This document shows, piece by piece, positions 16,984-26,501 of a stretch of 64,000 nt of DNA (position 1 is its first letter; each line of letters opens with the position of its first letter). The notes under the pieces were generated by a model that saw nothing but the letters and a program-made list of their open reading frames with translations, made no database searches and was not told where the DNA came from. Position numbers and translations under genes: made by a program. The DNA is from Paenibacillus doosanensis (GTDB taxonomy: Bacteria > Bacillota > Bacilli > Paenibacillales > NBRC-103111), in NCBI RefSeq assembly GCF_025060755.1, contig NZ_JANYUY010000029.1, positions 31,389 to 95,388 on the forward strand, in the 5' to 3' direction.

Positions 16984-17361
16984 ATGTTTGTTCGAGGTAT
17001 TCGCGGCGCCACGACCGTGGAGCATGACGAGAAAAATGAAATTTTAAGCGCGACGACGGAGTTGTTGAATCAAATCATCGTTGAAAACGGAATTAAACCG
17101 GATGAGCTTGCTTGTGTATTCGTTACGGTGACAAGCGATCTGACCAGTACGTTCCCCGCTCAAGCGATCCGCCAGCTTCCGGGCTGGGAGCTTGTACCGC
17201 TGATGTGTTCTCTGGAAGTTCCCGTAGAAGGTGCGCTGCCAAAGTGCATTCGGCTCATGGTAATGGCCAATACGGAGAAAAAGCAGGACGAGATCGTTCA
17301 TGTTTATTTGAAAGAGGCTATGCGTCTTCGTCCCGATTTATCTAAATTGACAAAAGCATAA
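16984..17361 (+). CDS. aroH: Chorismate mutase, AroH type
   Basis: 125 residues, ATG 16984 after AGGAGG. Rearranges chorismate to prephenate; trimeric monofunctional AroH fold. Typical sequence FVRGIRGATTVEHDEKNEIL, with VTSDLTSTFPAQAIR and CIRLMVMANTEK. The last codons of the gene carry the -35 element of the predicted trp promoter, so coding and regulatory sequence overlap. Confidence 0.97.
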   Translation: MFVRGIRGATTVEHDEKNEILSATTELLNQIIVENGIKPDELACVFVTVTSDLTSTFPAQAIRQLPGWELVPLMCSLEVPVEGALPKCIRLMVMANTEKKQDEIVHVYLKEAMRLRPDLSKLTKA

Positions 17362-17376
17362 GCGGCATAGTATAGT
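17347..17376 (+). promoter_or_regulatory. trp promoter within the 3' end of aroH
   Basis: A perfect TTGACA (17347-17352), 18 bases, and TATAGT (17371-17376). Start is expected near 17383, just upstream of the TRAP triplets. B. subtilis has the same arrangement of a trp promoter at the end of aroH. Confidence 0.75.
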
Positions 17377-17402
17377 TATGGTAGCTGATTTGTTAGTTGA
17401 TT

Positions 17403-17460
17403 GAGAAGAGAAGAGAGTTTTAGAGCAGAGTAGAGCCTAGTTGAGATGAGCCGAGTAAAG
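17403..17460 (+). promoter_or_regulatory. TRAP-binding site of the trp leader
   Basis: NAG triplets begin at 17403, 17408, 17413, 17423, 17428, 17433, 17438, 17443, 17448, 17453 and 17458, all in one 5-nt register (3-nt triplet plus 2-nt spacer); the only missed register position is 17418 (TTT). Nine are GAG, one TAG, one AAG. This is what an 11-subunit TRAP ring needs, and mtrB is in the window. A further TAG lies at 17394. Confidence 0.9.
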
Positions 17461-17560
17461 TACTTAAGCCTATGGTGCAGTTGTTGCGAGCACTTATATT
17501 TCTTATTGTCATCGATAAGATGATGCCAGGGCTAAGTATGTTTATGATCATCTAAAAACC

Positions 17561-17588
17561 GCCTCTACTTTGACGTAGAGGCTTTTTT
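17561..17588 (+). terminator. trp attenuator terminator
   Basis: GCCTCTAC (17561-17568) pairs with GTAGAGGC (17575-17582), followed by six T residues. CTCTACT inside its 5' arm is also complementary to AGTAGAG (17429-17435) in the TRAP site, giving an antiterminator when TRAP is absent. The remainder of the gap 17362-17789 holds the GAG cluster at the trpE ribosome site. Confidence 0.9.
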
Positions 17589-17758
17589 AATTGTTTAGGA
17601 AATGATGCGCAGCAATATCCTGTGGAAATCCGGGGGCTCTCCCGAAAGTAATGGGAATGAGCTTCAGAGCATCACGTCACTTTTGGGGGATTTGTTCTTG
17701 TTGAAAATACCCGTTGGCGGGCAAACAAGCAGAAAGCCGGCTTTCCGAAGGGGAAGCT

Positions 17759-17782
17759 GAGGCTGAGACGAGAAGAGGAGAG
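17759..17782 (+). promoter_or_regulatory. GAG cluster overlapping the trpE ribosome site
   Basis: GAG triplets begin at 17759, 17765, 17770, 17775 and 17780; the last four are in exact 5-nt register. They coincide with the Shine-Dalgarno region of trpE (start 17790). AAG triplets at 17748 and 17754 may extend the site. TRAP binding here would block ribosome entry directly. Proposed from pattern alone. Confidence 0.5.
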
Positions 17783-17789
17783 ATTCGAT

Positions 17790-19328
17790 ATGTACACACC
17801 AGAAGCAAAGGAAGTTATCCGGCTGGCGAAGCAGTATAATTTGATCCCGGTCGTCCGGTCTTTAATGGCCGACACGGAAACGCCGATTCGCGTGTTCCAG
17901 CACTTTTACGAGGAGAAGAGAGCCTTCCTGCTGGAAAGCGTCGAGGGCGGCGTGAAATGGGCGCGGTATTCCTTTATCGGAACCGATCCGTTTATGATGA
18001 TCACGGCCAAAGACGGTGTGACGAAAATCGAGAGTCAGAAAGAAACCAAACATTCCATCGAGAAACCGATCGACGTGCTGAAAGCTTACCTGCGGGCGTA
18101 TTCGAGCCCTGCGTTTCCGGATTTGCCGCGGTTTACGGGCGGAGCCGTCGGATTCTTCGGTTACGATTTGCTGCAATATTACGAAAAATTGCCGGCGCAC
18201 CGCAATGACGACCTGCACATGAACGATATTCAGTTTATGTTCTGCGATCAAGTGATCGTATTCGATCATTTCAAGCAGCAGATTAAGGTCATCGCCAACG
18301 TCCATGTTCCCCAGCATGGCTCGGACGCGGAGATTGTGGCCGCTTATGAAGCGACCTGCGCCAAAATCGACGAAACGATCGAGCGTTTGAAGCGTCCGCT
18401 TCCTGCGCTGTCGATGCAGCAGCATCCGATTCCGGAAGACGTGGAAATCGGCGAGCTAAAGTCCAACCTGACGAAGGAGCAGTACGTCGCCAATGTGGAG
18501 AAAGCGAAGGAGTACATTCGTTCCGGCGATATATTCCAAGTAGTGCTGTCGCAGCGGTTCGAGATCGAAACCGACGTATCGCCGCTGCACGTATACCGTA
18601 TTTTGCGGACGATGAACCCTTCGCCTTACATGTACTGCCTCAAGATGGACGACGAAGTGATCGTGGGGACCTCTCCGGAGCTGCTCGTCCGCGTCGAAGA
18701 CGAGAAGGTCGAGACGATGCCGATTGCCGGAACGCGCCCGCGGGGCAAAACGCCGGAGGAAGACGAAGCGTTCGAGCGCGAGCTGCTGGCCGACGAGAAG
18801 GAGCGCGCCGAGCATCTGATGCTGGTCGACCTCGGACGCAACGACATCGGCAGAGTATCCGAATTCGGCAGCGTGCGCTGCGACACCTTCATGCAAGTGG
18901 AGCGCTACTCGCATGTTATGCACATCGTATCGAATGTCACCGGGAAGATTGCCAAGGATAAAGATTTCTTCGACGCGTTCATCTCGTGCTTGCCTGCGGG
19001 CACCGTATCGGGAGCGCCGAAGCTGAGAGCGATGGAAATTATAGCGGAAGTGGAGAATGAAGCTCGCGGCGCTTATGCCGGAGCTATCGGATATTTGGGC
19101 TTTTCCGGCAATATGGATACTTGCATCACGATCCGTACCATTATTTTCAAAAAAGGTAAGGCGTACGTGCAGGCGGGAGCGGGAATCGTATGGGATTCCG
19201 TCGCCGAGAGCGAGTATCAGGAGACCGTCAACAAAGCGAAGGGGATGCTGAAGTCGATTCGCACGGCCGAAGCCGTATTCGCCCCTAGACCGGTAGCTCA
19301 CAGCGTCATCAACCACGACTACTATTAA
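17790..19328 (+). CDS. trpE: Anthranilate synthase component I
   Basis: 512 residues. With the TrpG glutaminase subunit (not in this window) makes anthranilate from chorismate. The feedback motif LLES lies in RAFLLESVEGG, and the chorismate-binding catalytic domain has AGTRPRGKTPEED, HLMLVDLGRNDIG and FDAFISCLPAGTVSGAPK. The start ATG 17790 follows AAGAGGAGA. Expression is predicted to be controlled by TRAP at the leader and perhaps at its ribosome site. As in B. subtilis, trpG is absent from the operon. Confidence 0.98.
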   Translation: MYTPEAKEVIRLAKQYNLIPVVRSLMADTETPIRVFQHFYEEKRAFLLESVEGGVKWARYSFIGTDPFMMITAKDGVTKIESQKETKHSIEKPIDVLKAYLRAYSSPAFPDLPRFTGGAVGFFGYDLLQYYEKLPAHRNDDLHMNDIQFMFCDQVIVFDHFKQQIKVIANVHVPQHGSDAEIVAAYEATCAKIDETIERLKRPLPALSMQQHPIPEDVEIGELKSNLTKEQYVANVEKAKEYIRSGDIFQVVLSQRFEIETDVSPLHVYRILRTMNPSPYMYCLKMDDEVIVGTSPELLVRVEDEKVETMPIAGTRPRGKTPEEDEAFERELLADEKERAEHLMLVDLGRNDIGRVSEFGSVRCDTFMQVERYSHVMHIVSNVTGKIAKDKDFFDAFISCLPAGTVSGAPKLRAMEIIAEVENEARGAYAGAIGYLGFSGNMDTCITIRTIIFKKGKAYVQAGAGIVWDSVAESEYQETVNKAKGMLKSIRTAEAVFAPRPVAHSVINHDYY

Positions 19329-19401
19329 TTCGAATCTCTGTCGGCCGAGGGCTTCGGAGCCATTGTCGGCTGCTTAAAGAACTTATGGGGAGGCAGTTTA
19401 C

Positions 19402-20442
19402 ATGGAAAATCAATTTACGGTACAACAGGCGCTTCAACAATTGATCGGATTGCATCATTTGACCCGCGCGGAAGCTAGAGGGGTCATGTCCGACATTATG
19501 GACGGATTGGCTACGCCTTCGCAGATCGGGAGCTTCCTGACGGCGCTTCGGATGAAAGGCGAAACGATAGAGGAAATTACCGGCTTCGCCGAAGCGATGA
19601 GAATGAAGGCGAACCGGGTGGAGACCGAGCAGTTCAATCTGCTCGATACTTGCGGAACGGGCGGCGACGGCGCCGACACGTTCAACATCTCGACGACCGC
19701 GGCGATTGTAGCGGCGGCGGGCGGTATCCGGGTCGCCAAGCACGGCAACCGGGCGATGTCGAGCAAGAGCGGCAGCGCCGACGTGCTGGAAGCGCTCGGC
19801 GTCAATATCGAGCTGAATCAGGAGCAGGCCGCTGAATGTCTGAAGCATGTAGGCATCTGCTTCATGTTCGCCCAGCGTTACCACCAATCGATGAAACACG
19901 CCGCGCTGCCTCGCAAAGAGCTCGGCTTCCGGACGGTGTTCAATCTGCTCGGACCGCTGACGAATCCGGCCGGAGCCGATCGTCAGGTACTCGGTATCTT
20001 CGATCGCGGCAAAACGGAGACGATGGCCCATGTAATGCGGGCTCTGGGCGTGAAAAGAGCGCTTGTCGTAGCCAGCTTCGACGGTCTCGACGAAATTAGC
20101 ATCTCCGACGCGACGCAGGTGACCGAGCTGAAGAACGAAGAGATCGTCACCTACGAAATCACGCCGGATCTGCTCGGCTTGCGCAGCGCCAGCCTGAAGG
20201 AAGTGATCGGCGGCGACGCGGCGGTCAATGCGGAAATTATTCACAGCGTGTTCCAGGGAGCGCAGGGCGCATGCCGCGATATCGTGCTCGCCAACGCGGG
20301 AGCCTGCTTCTACGTTACGGGAATATGCGCCACCTTGCAGGAAGGCGTCAAATATGCGGCTCATGTGATCGACTCGCGCCAGGCGCTAGGCAAACTGCAG
20401 GAGCTAGTCCAATTTACGGGAGAAATCAGACATGTTTCTTGA
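19402..20442 (+). CDS. trpD: Anthranilate phosphoribosyltransferase
   Basis: 346 residues, ATG 19402 after GGGGAGGC. Transfers phosphoribosyl from PRPP to anthranilate. Motifs DTCGTGGDGADTFNIST (PRPP site) and KHGNRAMSSKSGSADVLEALG are conserved, as is RTVFNLLGPLTNPA. The 3' end overlaps trpC by 11 bases. Confidence 0.98.
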   Translation: MENQFTVQQALQQLIGLHHLTRAEARGVMSDIMDGLATPSQIGSFLTALRMKGETIEEITGFAEAMRMKANRVETEQFNLLDTCGTGGDGADTFNISTTAAIVAAAGGIRVAKHGNRAMSSKSGSADVLEALGVNIELNQEQAAECLKHVGICFMFAQRYHQSMKHAALPRKELGFRTVFNLLGPLTNPAGADRQVLGIFDRGKTETMAHVMRALGVKRALVVASFDGLDEISISDATQVTELKNEEIVTYEITPDLLGLRSASLKEVIGGDAAVNAEIIHSVFQGAQGACRDIVLANAGACFYVTGICATLQEGVKYAAHVIDSRQALGKLQELVQFTGEIRHVS

Positions 20443-21229
20443 TAAAATTGTAGCGACCAAGCATAAAGAAGTGGCAGACTTGAAAGAAAAAATCTCTTTG
20501 ACCCAGCTGGAGCGGGAAATTGCGGAGCTTGCGCCGACGCTCGGCTTCGAGAAAGCTTTGTCCTCAGGACGCAAGCGCCCGATGGGATTGATCGCCGAAG
20601 TGAAGAAAGCTTCTCCGTCCAAAGGGCTAATTCGTGAAGATTTCGAGCCTGTGCTGCTGGCTCAGGCTTACGAGCAAGCCGGGACGGACTGCATCTCCGT
20701 CTTGACGGACGCGGACTATTTCCAAGGCTCCAACGACTATTTGCGTCAGGTTAGGGGCGCGGTTCAAGTGCCGATTCTGCGCAAAGATTTTACGATCGAT
20801 CTGCACCAGATTTATGAAGCGCGCAGCATCGGCGCGGATGCCGTGCTGCTCATCGCGGCTATATTGACGACGGAGCAGTTGAAGCTGTTCGCCCGCGAAG
20901 CGAAGAGCATCGGCCTCGATGTGCTGGTTGAAGTGCATGACAAGGAAGAACTTGACCGGGTGTTGACGCTCGATGCATCGTTGATCGGCATCAATAATCG
21001 CAATCTGAAGACGTTCGTCACCGAGCTGAAAACGACGGAAGAGCTGATCGCCTACATTCCGAAGCATGTTACGATCGTAAGCGAGAGCGGCATTTCCAAA
21101 CCTTCGGAAATTGATTATTTGCAATCGATCGGTGCGCATGCCGTATTGATCGGAGAGCATTTCATGCGGCAGCCGGTCGTGGGGCAGGCGGTTCATGATC
21201 TGCTCGGGACTTATGCGGCGAAGGGGTAA
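20432..21229 (+). CDS. trpC: Indole-3-glycerol phosphate synthase
   Basis: 265 residues. Ring-closes carboxyphenylamino-deoxyribulose phosphate to indole glycerol phosphate; TIM barrel. Signatures AEVKKASPSKGLIREDF, SVLTDADYFQG, LRKDFTIDLHQIYEA and IGINNRNLKTF. The ATG lies inside the end of trpD, consistent with translational coupling. Confidence 0.98.
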   Translation: MFLDKIVATKHKEVADLKEKISLTQLEREIAELAPTLGFEKALSSGRKRPMGLIAEVKKASPSKGLIREDFEPVLLAQAYEQAGTDCISVLTDADYFQGSNDYLRQVRGAVQVPILRKDFTIDLHQIYEARSIGADAVLLIAAILTTEQLKLFAREAKSIGLDVLVEVHDKEELDRVLTLDASLIGINNRNLKTFVTELKTTEELIAYIPKHVTIVSESGISKPSEIDYLQSIGAHAVLIGEHFMRQPVVGQAVHDLLGTYAAKG

Positions 21230-21235
21230 AGCAAT

Positions 21236-21943
21236 ATGACAAGCGTAAAAATATGCGGGTTAAAGACTCCGGATATGGTACAATCGATATTGCATCTGCC
21301 TATCGATTATATCGGATTCGTTTTTGCCAAAAGCAAACGGCAGGTGACGCCGCAGCAGGCAGGCGAAATGATTCGGGTTATTGCTGAGCGGCGGGAAGCC
21401 GGTAAGGCTGTCCCGTTGACCGTCGGCGTGCTTGTTAATCCTACTCGCGAGGAACTGGTTGCGGTGATGCAGGAAGCTCCTCTCGATATTTTACAACTGC
21501 ATGGACATGAAACGCCGGAAGAGTGCAGACGCATCAAGTCGGAGTTTCCCGGAGTCAAGCTGTGGAGGGTCGTTTCGGTAGCCCAGACGGGGCAAGCGGC
21601 CGGGGCAAACGATTCGGATGCCGAGCACAGCGTTATCGCGGCCGCGCTGGACCCGTACGCGGAAACCGTGGACGCTATTTTGCTGGACACGTTCGATCCG
21701 GTATATGGTGGAGGCTCCGGAAAAACGTTCTCTTGGGAGGCGATACCCCCATACCAGGCTTGGAGCCGGGCTGCAGGGATTCCTCTGCTCGTGGCGGGGG
21801 GACTTCAGCCGGATAATGTGGGAGAGCTTCTGGATGTTTATACGCCCGATGGAGTGGATGTGTCGAGCGGAGTCGAAACCGATGGCGTAAAAGATATTAT
21901 GAAAATAACCAGCTTTGTCGAAAGGGTGAAGCATCGTGTATAA
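21236..21943 (+). CDS. trpF: Phosphoribosylanthranilate isomerase
   Basis: 235 residues, a little longer than the usual ~205-220, due to an Ala/Asp-rich insertion after the [10 protein letters not shown] segment. Isomerises phosphoribosylanthranilate. [13 protein letters not shown] with the catalytic Cys, [10 protein letters not shown] and the phosphate-binding [10 protein letters not shown] and [10 protein letters not shown] motifs are present. The stop overlaps the trpB start by 8 bases. Confidence 0.96.
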   Translation: MTSVKICGLKTPDMVQSILHLPIDYIGFVFAKSKRQVTPQQAGEMIRVIAERREAGKAVPLTVGVLVNPTREELVAVMQEAPLDILQLHGHETPEECRRIKSEFPGVKLWRVVSVAQTGQAAGANDSDAEHSVIAAALDPYAETVDAILLDTFDPVYGGGSGKTFSWEAIPPYQAWSRAAGIPLLVAGGLQPDNVGELLDVYTPDGVDVSSGVETDGVKDIMKITSFVERVKHRV

Positions 21944-23141
21944 CGTACCGGATGAGCAAGGCCGCTTCGGAAAGTTCGGCGGGCGCTACGTTCCCGAAAC
22001 TTTAATGAACGCGTTGATCGAACTGGAAGAAGCCTACAAGAAATATGTAAAGGAAGAGAAGTTCCAGCAGGAGCTTCAATACTTACTGCATCGTTATTCG
22101 GGCAGACCGACCTCGCTGTATTATGCGGAGCGCTTGTCGGCCCATCTGGGCGGCGCCAAAATTTATTTGAAGCGCGAAGATTTGAACCATACCGGTGCTC
22201 ACAAGATCAACAACTCCTTGGGTCAAGGGCTGCTTGCCAAATATATGGGCAAGAAGAAACTGATCGCCGAAACGGGGGCGGGTCAGCATGGCGTGGCCAC
22301 GGCTACCGTCGCGGCGCTGCTCGGGTATGAATGCAAAGTGTTCATGGGCGAAGAAGATATGAAGCGCCAGCAGTTGAACGTGTTTAGAATGAACCTGCTG
22401 GGCACGGAAGTCGTTCCGGTTACTTCGGGCACCAGAACGCTGAAGGATGCTTGTAACGAAACGCTGCGCTACTGGGTGAGCCATGTCGACGATACGTTCT
22501 ACATTCTCGGTTCGGCTACCGGTCCGCATCCTTATCCGATGATGGTCCGCGATTTCCAAAGAATTATCGGGGACGAGTCCCGCAAGCAAATATTGGAGCT
22601 GGAAGGCAAGCTGCCGAATGCGGTTATTGCCGCCGTAGGCGGAGGAAGCAATGCAATCGGCATTTTTTACCCGTTCGTGCAGGATGAAGGCGTTCGTCTG
22701 ATCGGCGCCGAAGCCGCGGGACGCGGGATTGAAACGAAGGAGCACGCGGCGACGATGACGATGGGAAGCCACGGCGTGTTCCAAGGCTCCATGAGCTATC
22801 TCCTCCAGGATCAATATGGACAAGTGCAGGAAGCGCACTCGATCTCGGCCGGACTCGACTATCCGGGCATCGGGCCGGAGCATGCGTACCTCAAGGATTC
22901 CAACCGTGCGGAATACCATCCGATTACCGATAAGGAAGCGCTGGATGCGCTGCAGCTGCTGAGCCGCACGGAAGGCATCATTCCGGCGCTGGAGAGCGCG
23001 CATGCGATCGCGCAAACGATGAAAGTGGCTCCTACGATGGGCAAAGACGAGATCATCGTCGTGAGCTTGTCCGGACGCGGAGACAAAGACGTGGAAGCGA
23101 TTATGGGCTATCTGGGAGGTGCTGTTCATGAATCGCATTGA
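21936..23141 (+). CDS. trpB: Tryptophan synthase beta chain
   Basis: 401 residues, GTG start at 21936. PLP enzyme condensing indole with serine. Lys in [15 protein letters not shown] is the PLP lysine; [12 protein letters not shown] and the GGGSNAIG phosphate-binding loop are conserved. Both ends overlap neighbouring trp genes, as in tightly coupled trp operons. Confidence 0.98.
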   Translation: MYNVPDEQGRFGKFGGRYVPETLMNALIELEEAYKKYVKEEKFQQELQYLLHRYSGRPTSLYYAERLSAHLGGAKIYLKREDLNHTGAHKINNSLGQGLLAKYMGKKKLIAETGAGQHGVATATVAALLGYECKVFMGEEDMKRQQLNVFRMNLLGTEVVPVTSGTRTLKDACNETLRYWVSHVDDTFYILGSATGPHPYPMMVRDFQRIIGDESRKQILELEGKLPNAVIAAVGGGSNAIGIFYPFVQDEGVRLIGAEAAGRGIETKEHAATMTMGSHGVFQGSMSYLLQDQYGQVQEAHSISAGLDYPGIGPEHAYLKDSNRAEYHPITDKEALDALQLLSRTEGIIPALESAHAIAQTMKVAPTMGKDEIIVVSLSGRGDKDVEAIMGYLGGAVHESH

Positions 23142-23937
23142 TCGTGTATTCGCCGAACTGAAGCAGCGCAAGCAGCCTGCATTTATTCCTTTTTTAACGA
23201 TCGGCGATCCGGATTTGAAGACATCGGTCGATATTATTAAGCAGCTGGAGCAGTCCGGCGCGAGCATGGTGGAGCTGGGCGTGCCTTACTCCGATCCGCT
23301 CGCCGACGGGCCCGTCATTCAGCGCTCATCGATGCGGGCGCTTAAAAACCATCAGGTGTCCATCCAGGACGTAATGAATACGGCTCGTCAAGCGAGAAGC
23401 GAAGGCTGCGAGCTGCCGTTCATCTTGTTTACTTATTATAATCCGGTGCTGCAGTTCGGGTTGGAGCGGATTTTCCCGATGCTGCAGGAAAGCGAGATCA
23501 GCGGATTAATCATCCCCGATCTTCCGATGGAAGAGGATGCGGAAGTCCGCAAGCTGGCCGACGAGCACGGCATCCATTTGATTCCGCTGGTGGCTCCGAC
23601 CTCCAACGACCGGATCAAGCGCATCGTATCCCGCGCCTCCGGCTTCGTATACTGCGTCTCCTCGCTGGGGGTTACGGGCACGAGAACGGAGTTTCACAGC
23701 GGGATCGACTCGTTCCTGGAGACGGTGAGGCAGTCGACGGCGCTTCCTATCGCTATCGGCTTCGGCGTATCTACTCATGAGCAGTTTGCCAGATTCGCAG
23801 AGACTTGCGACGGCATCGTCGTAGGCAGCGCGCTGGTGCGCCAGGTGGAAGAGGCGCTGCCGCTATTTGAGCAGGATGCGACGCGTCCGCAGGCGCTCTC
23901 TCGCATCGATCAATTTGTAAGAAATTTAATAGGATAA
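23128..23937 (+). CDS. trpA: Tryptophan synthase alpha chain
   Basis: 269 residues. Cleaves indole glycerol phosphate to indole, channelled to TrpB. Motifs: [31 protein letters not shown] with the catalytic Asp, and [17 protein letters not shown] 23128 is set by GGGAGGTG at 23114-23121; an in-frame GTG at 23119 lies on this site. It overlaps trpB and is the last gene of the trp unit. Confidence 0.97.
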   Translation: MNRIDRVFAELKQRKQPAFIPFLTIGDPDLKTSVDIIKQLEQSGASMVELGVPYSDPLADGPVIQRSSMRALKNHQVSIQDVMNTARQARSEGCELPFILFTYYNPVLQFGLERIFPMLQESEISGLIIPDLPMEEDAEVRKLADEHGIHLIPLVAPTSNDRIKRIVSRASGFVYCVSSLGVTGTRTEFHSGIDSFLETVRQSTALPIAIGFGVSTHEQFARFAETCDGIVVGSALVRQVEEALPLFEQDATRPQALSRIDQFVRNLIG

Positions 23938-23944
23938 GTAGACG

Positions 23945-23987
23945 AAAGCCTCGCTATTCTCGGAATCGGCGAGGCTTTGCTTTTTTC
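23945..23987 (+). terminator. Terminator of the trp operon
   Basis: AAAGCCTCGC pairs with GCGAGGCTTT, followed by GCTTTTTT. The rest of the gap to 24215 contains no recognisable T-box (no AGGGTGG-type motif) and no clear promoter. Confidence 0.85.
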
Positions 23988-24215
23988 ACGGCGGAAGAAG
24001 CGGGCTTGGGCGCCGCTGCGGGAATGCGGCTCAACCGCCGCAATATCCGCAAGGTCTTCGTTAAGCGTTAATTAATTTCATAGTTCGGCAATATAAAACT
24101 TCACATTTGATAGCAGTTGTGAGAAAATTACTAGGAAGCAACCAATAGAAGAGCGTGTCCCGAGGGGCGCGCGCTTTCCATAGCAGAACTTATTATTTGA
24201 ATGAGGTGACCTTGA

Positions 24216-25316
24216 GTGCAGCCCAAGAAAAACATTGTCCATCTGCCGGTGTACAAGCCAGGCAAGCCGATGGAAGAAGTAAAGAGAGAACTCGGCTTAA
24301 CCGAAGTCATTAAATTGGCTTCCAATGAAAATCCGTTCGGATGTTCCCCTAAAGCCAAAGAAGCGATTATCGCTCACGTAGATCAAACCAGCATTTATCC
24401 GGACGGCGGCGCCGTAGATTTGACGAATGCCGTGGCGGCGCATTTTGGCGTTGAAGCGAACCAAGTTATTTTCGGAGCGGGCTCCGACGAGATCATTCTG
24501 ATGCTTGCGCGCGCTTACTTCGTTCCGGGCGACGAGACGATTATGGCTTCTCCGACGTTCCCTCAATATAAGCATAACGCCGAAATCGAAGGCGCCGTGT
24601 GCATCGAAGTGCCGTGCATCGACGGATATCACGATTTGCAAGGCATGCTGGATAAAGTAAGCGAGCGCACCAAGATCATCTGGCTGTGCAATCCGAACAA
24701 TCCGACCGGCACGATGCATTCGCATCAAGAAGTCGTGGACTTTTTGAACAAAGTGCCGTCCCACGTTCTGGTCGTTTTGGACGAAGCTTACGCGGAGTAC
24801 AATGTGAGCGGGCAATATCCGGACAGCATCGGCCTGGTCAAGCAGTACAAGAACGTCATTACTTTGCGCACGTTCTCCAAAATCTACGGGCTGGCGACCC
24901 TTCGTATCGGTTACGGCATCGGGCATCCTGAAGTGATCAAATCGATCAATCAAGTCCGCGAGCCGTTCAATACGACGGGCTTCGCGCAAAAAGCGGCTCT
25001 CGCTGCGCTTCAGGACGAACAGTTCATTGCGGACTGCCGTGAAACGAATGCCCGCGGCATTAAGTACTTATCCGCTCAGTTCGACGAGCTGAAGCTGAGC
25101 TATTACCCTGCGCACGGCAACTTCGTCATGGTCGACGTGGAGCGTCCGGGCGGGCTCGTTTTCGAGGCGCTGCTCAGAAAAGGCGTTATCGTTCGCCATG
25201 ATCCGGGTTGGGGCATGCCGACGATGCTGCGCGTCACGGTAGGCAGCCAGGAGCAGAACGAGAAATTTATCGGCGCCCTGCAATCGGCGTTAAAAGAAGT
25301 GGCTGTGAACGCATAA
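24216..25316 (+). CDS. hisC: Histidinol-phosphate aminotransferase
   Basis: 366 residues, GTG 24216 after GAGGTGACC. PLP enzyme of histidine synthesis that in Bacillus also transaminates aromatic keto acids, which explains its place between trp and tyrA. The Schiff-base lysine is in TFSKIYGLATLRIGYG; WLCNPNNPTGT and VVLDEAYAEY are class-I/II aminotransferase motifs. Confidence 0.96.
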   Translation: MQPKKNIVHLPVYKPGKPMEEVKRELGLTEVIKLASNENPFGCSPKAKEAIIAHVDQTSIYPDGGAVDLTNAVAAHFGVEANQVIFGAGSDEIILMLARAYFVPGDETIMASPTFPQYKHNAEIEGAVCIEVPCIDGYHDLQGMLDKVSERTKIIWLCNPNNPTGTMHSHQEVVDFLNKVPSHVLVVLDEAYAEYNVSGQYPDSIGLVKQYKNVITLRTFSKIYGLATLRIGYGIGHPEVIKSINQVREPFNTTGFAQKAALAALQDEQFIADCRETNARGIKYLSAQFDELKLSYYPAHGNFVMVDVERPGGLVFEALLRKGVIVRHDPGWGMPTMLRVTVGSQEQNEKFIGALQSALKEVAVNA

Positions 25317-25366
25317 GAGAAGCTTCGCTTTTTCAAGGCGTTAGTAAATAGAGAAGGAACCTGTTC

Positions 25367-26458
25367 ATGACTAAAATAGCTATTTTTGGAGTGGGCTTGA
25401 TCGGCGGTTCTTTGGCGCTGTGCTTTAAGGGAAAGCCGGGGATAACCGTTGTGGGACATTCCAATTCTCCCCGGTCCGTCGAGAAGTACTTGAAGCGGCA
25501 GGTCGTCGATGATGCGACTACCTCGATGGAGGAGGCTGCGGCTGACGCCGATTTCATCTTCATCTGTGTTCCTGTAGGCAATTTGCAGGAATATTTGGTC
25601 AAGCTGTCCAAGCTGCCTCTGAAGCCGGGCTGCATCATCACGGACGTCGGCAGCACCAAAGCCTCGATCGCGTCGTTCGCTTCGAAGCTGGATTTGCAGG
25701 ATGCGTATTTTATCGGCGGCCATCCGATGGCGGGGAAGGAGAAGTCGGGCGTGGAGGCGGCTACTTCCCATTTGTACGAAAATGCGTTTTACGTTCTGAC
25801 GCCGGATGAGTCCATACCGCCCGAAGTATACGAGCGGCTGACGAAGCTGCTGCAGTGGACGCGAGCCCATCTAGTGAAGGTGGACCCGAAGCTTCATGAC
25901 GATATTGTCGGAGCGATCAGCCATCTGCCGCATATTATCGCAGTGGCGCTGGTCAACCAAATCGCCCGCTACAACGAGAAAAACGAGCTGTACCAGAATT
26001 TGGCCGCGGGCGGCTTCCGGGATATTACCCGTATCGCCTCCAGCGATCCGGTTGTCTGGCGCGACATATTGCTCGATAACCGCGAGGTCATCCTTCGTCT
26101 GCTGGAGGACTGGAATGAAGAGATCGCTTCGTTTATCCGGCTGCTGAAGGAGAAAGATGGGGAAGGGATTGCGGAGCAATTCCGCCTCTCCAGCGAGTTT
26201 CGCTCGGCTCTGCCCGAAAGGCGCAAGGGCGTGCTGACTTCGGTGTACGAGGTTTATGTCGATGTGCCGGATCATCCGGGCATCATCGGCCAAATCGCTA
26301 CGCTGCTCGGCAGCCACAGAATTAACTTGAGCAACATTCAGATCATCGAAAGCAGGGAAGATATCCCGGGCGTGCTGCGATTATCTTTCCGGGACGAGTA
26401 CCAGATGGATAAGGCTATTGAACTACTCGCGAAAGAGAATTACACGGTTCACGTGTAA
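25367..26458 (+). CDS. tyrA: Prephenate dehydrogenase
   Basis: 363 residues. Oxidative decarboxylation of prephenate to 4-hydroxyphenylpyruvate for tyrosine. The N-terminal NAD site is IFGVGLIGGSLAL; GGHPMAGKEKSG is the substrate/catalytic motif. The C-terminal ~70 residues, from VYEVYVDVPDHPGIIGQIA, form an ACT domain likely to bind tyrosine. The stop codon lies inside the terminator hairpin. Confidence 0.96.
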   Translation: MTKIAIFGVGLIGGSLALCFKGKPGITVVGHSNSPRSVEKYLKRQVVDDATTSMEEAAADADFIFICVPVGNLQEYLVKLSKLPLKPGCIITDVGSTKASIASFASKLDLQDAYFIGGHPMAGKEKSGVEAATSHLYENAFYVLTPDESIPPEVYERLTKLLQWTRAHLVKVDPKLHDDIVGAISHLPHIIAVALVNQIARYNEKNELYQNLAAGGFRDITRIASSDPVVWRDILLDNREVILRLLEDWNEEIASFIRLLKEKDGEGIAEQFRLSSEFRSALPERRKGVLTSVYEVYVDVPDHPGIIGQIATLLGSHRINLSNIQIIESREDIPGVLRLSFRDEYQMDKAIELLAKENYTVHV

Positions 26459-26468
26459 TTCTTTTTTC
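26436..26468 (+). terminator. Terminator overlapping the tyrA stop
   Basis: AGAATTACACG (26436-26446) pairs perfectly with CGTGTAATTCT (26452-26462), followed by TTTTT. The 5' arm is coding sequence of tyrA. Confidence 0.85.
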
Positions 26469-26501
26469 TTTTGGCGCAAATAAAACGTTTTCAAAAAAGT
26501 A

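Noticed and set aside
22083..23267. A 394-codon minus-strand frame opposite trpB/trpA
   Set aside because: Shadow of the overlapping trp genes; composition is atypical of real proteins.
23988..24215. A T-box or other riboswitch ahead of hisC
   Set aside because: No AGGGTGG-type T-box core and no terminator; only weak GC-rich repeats.
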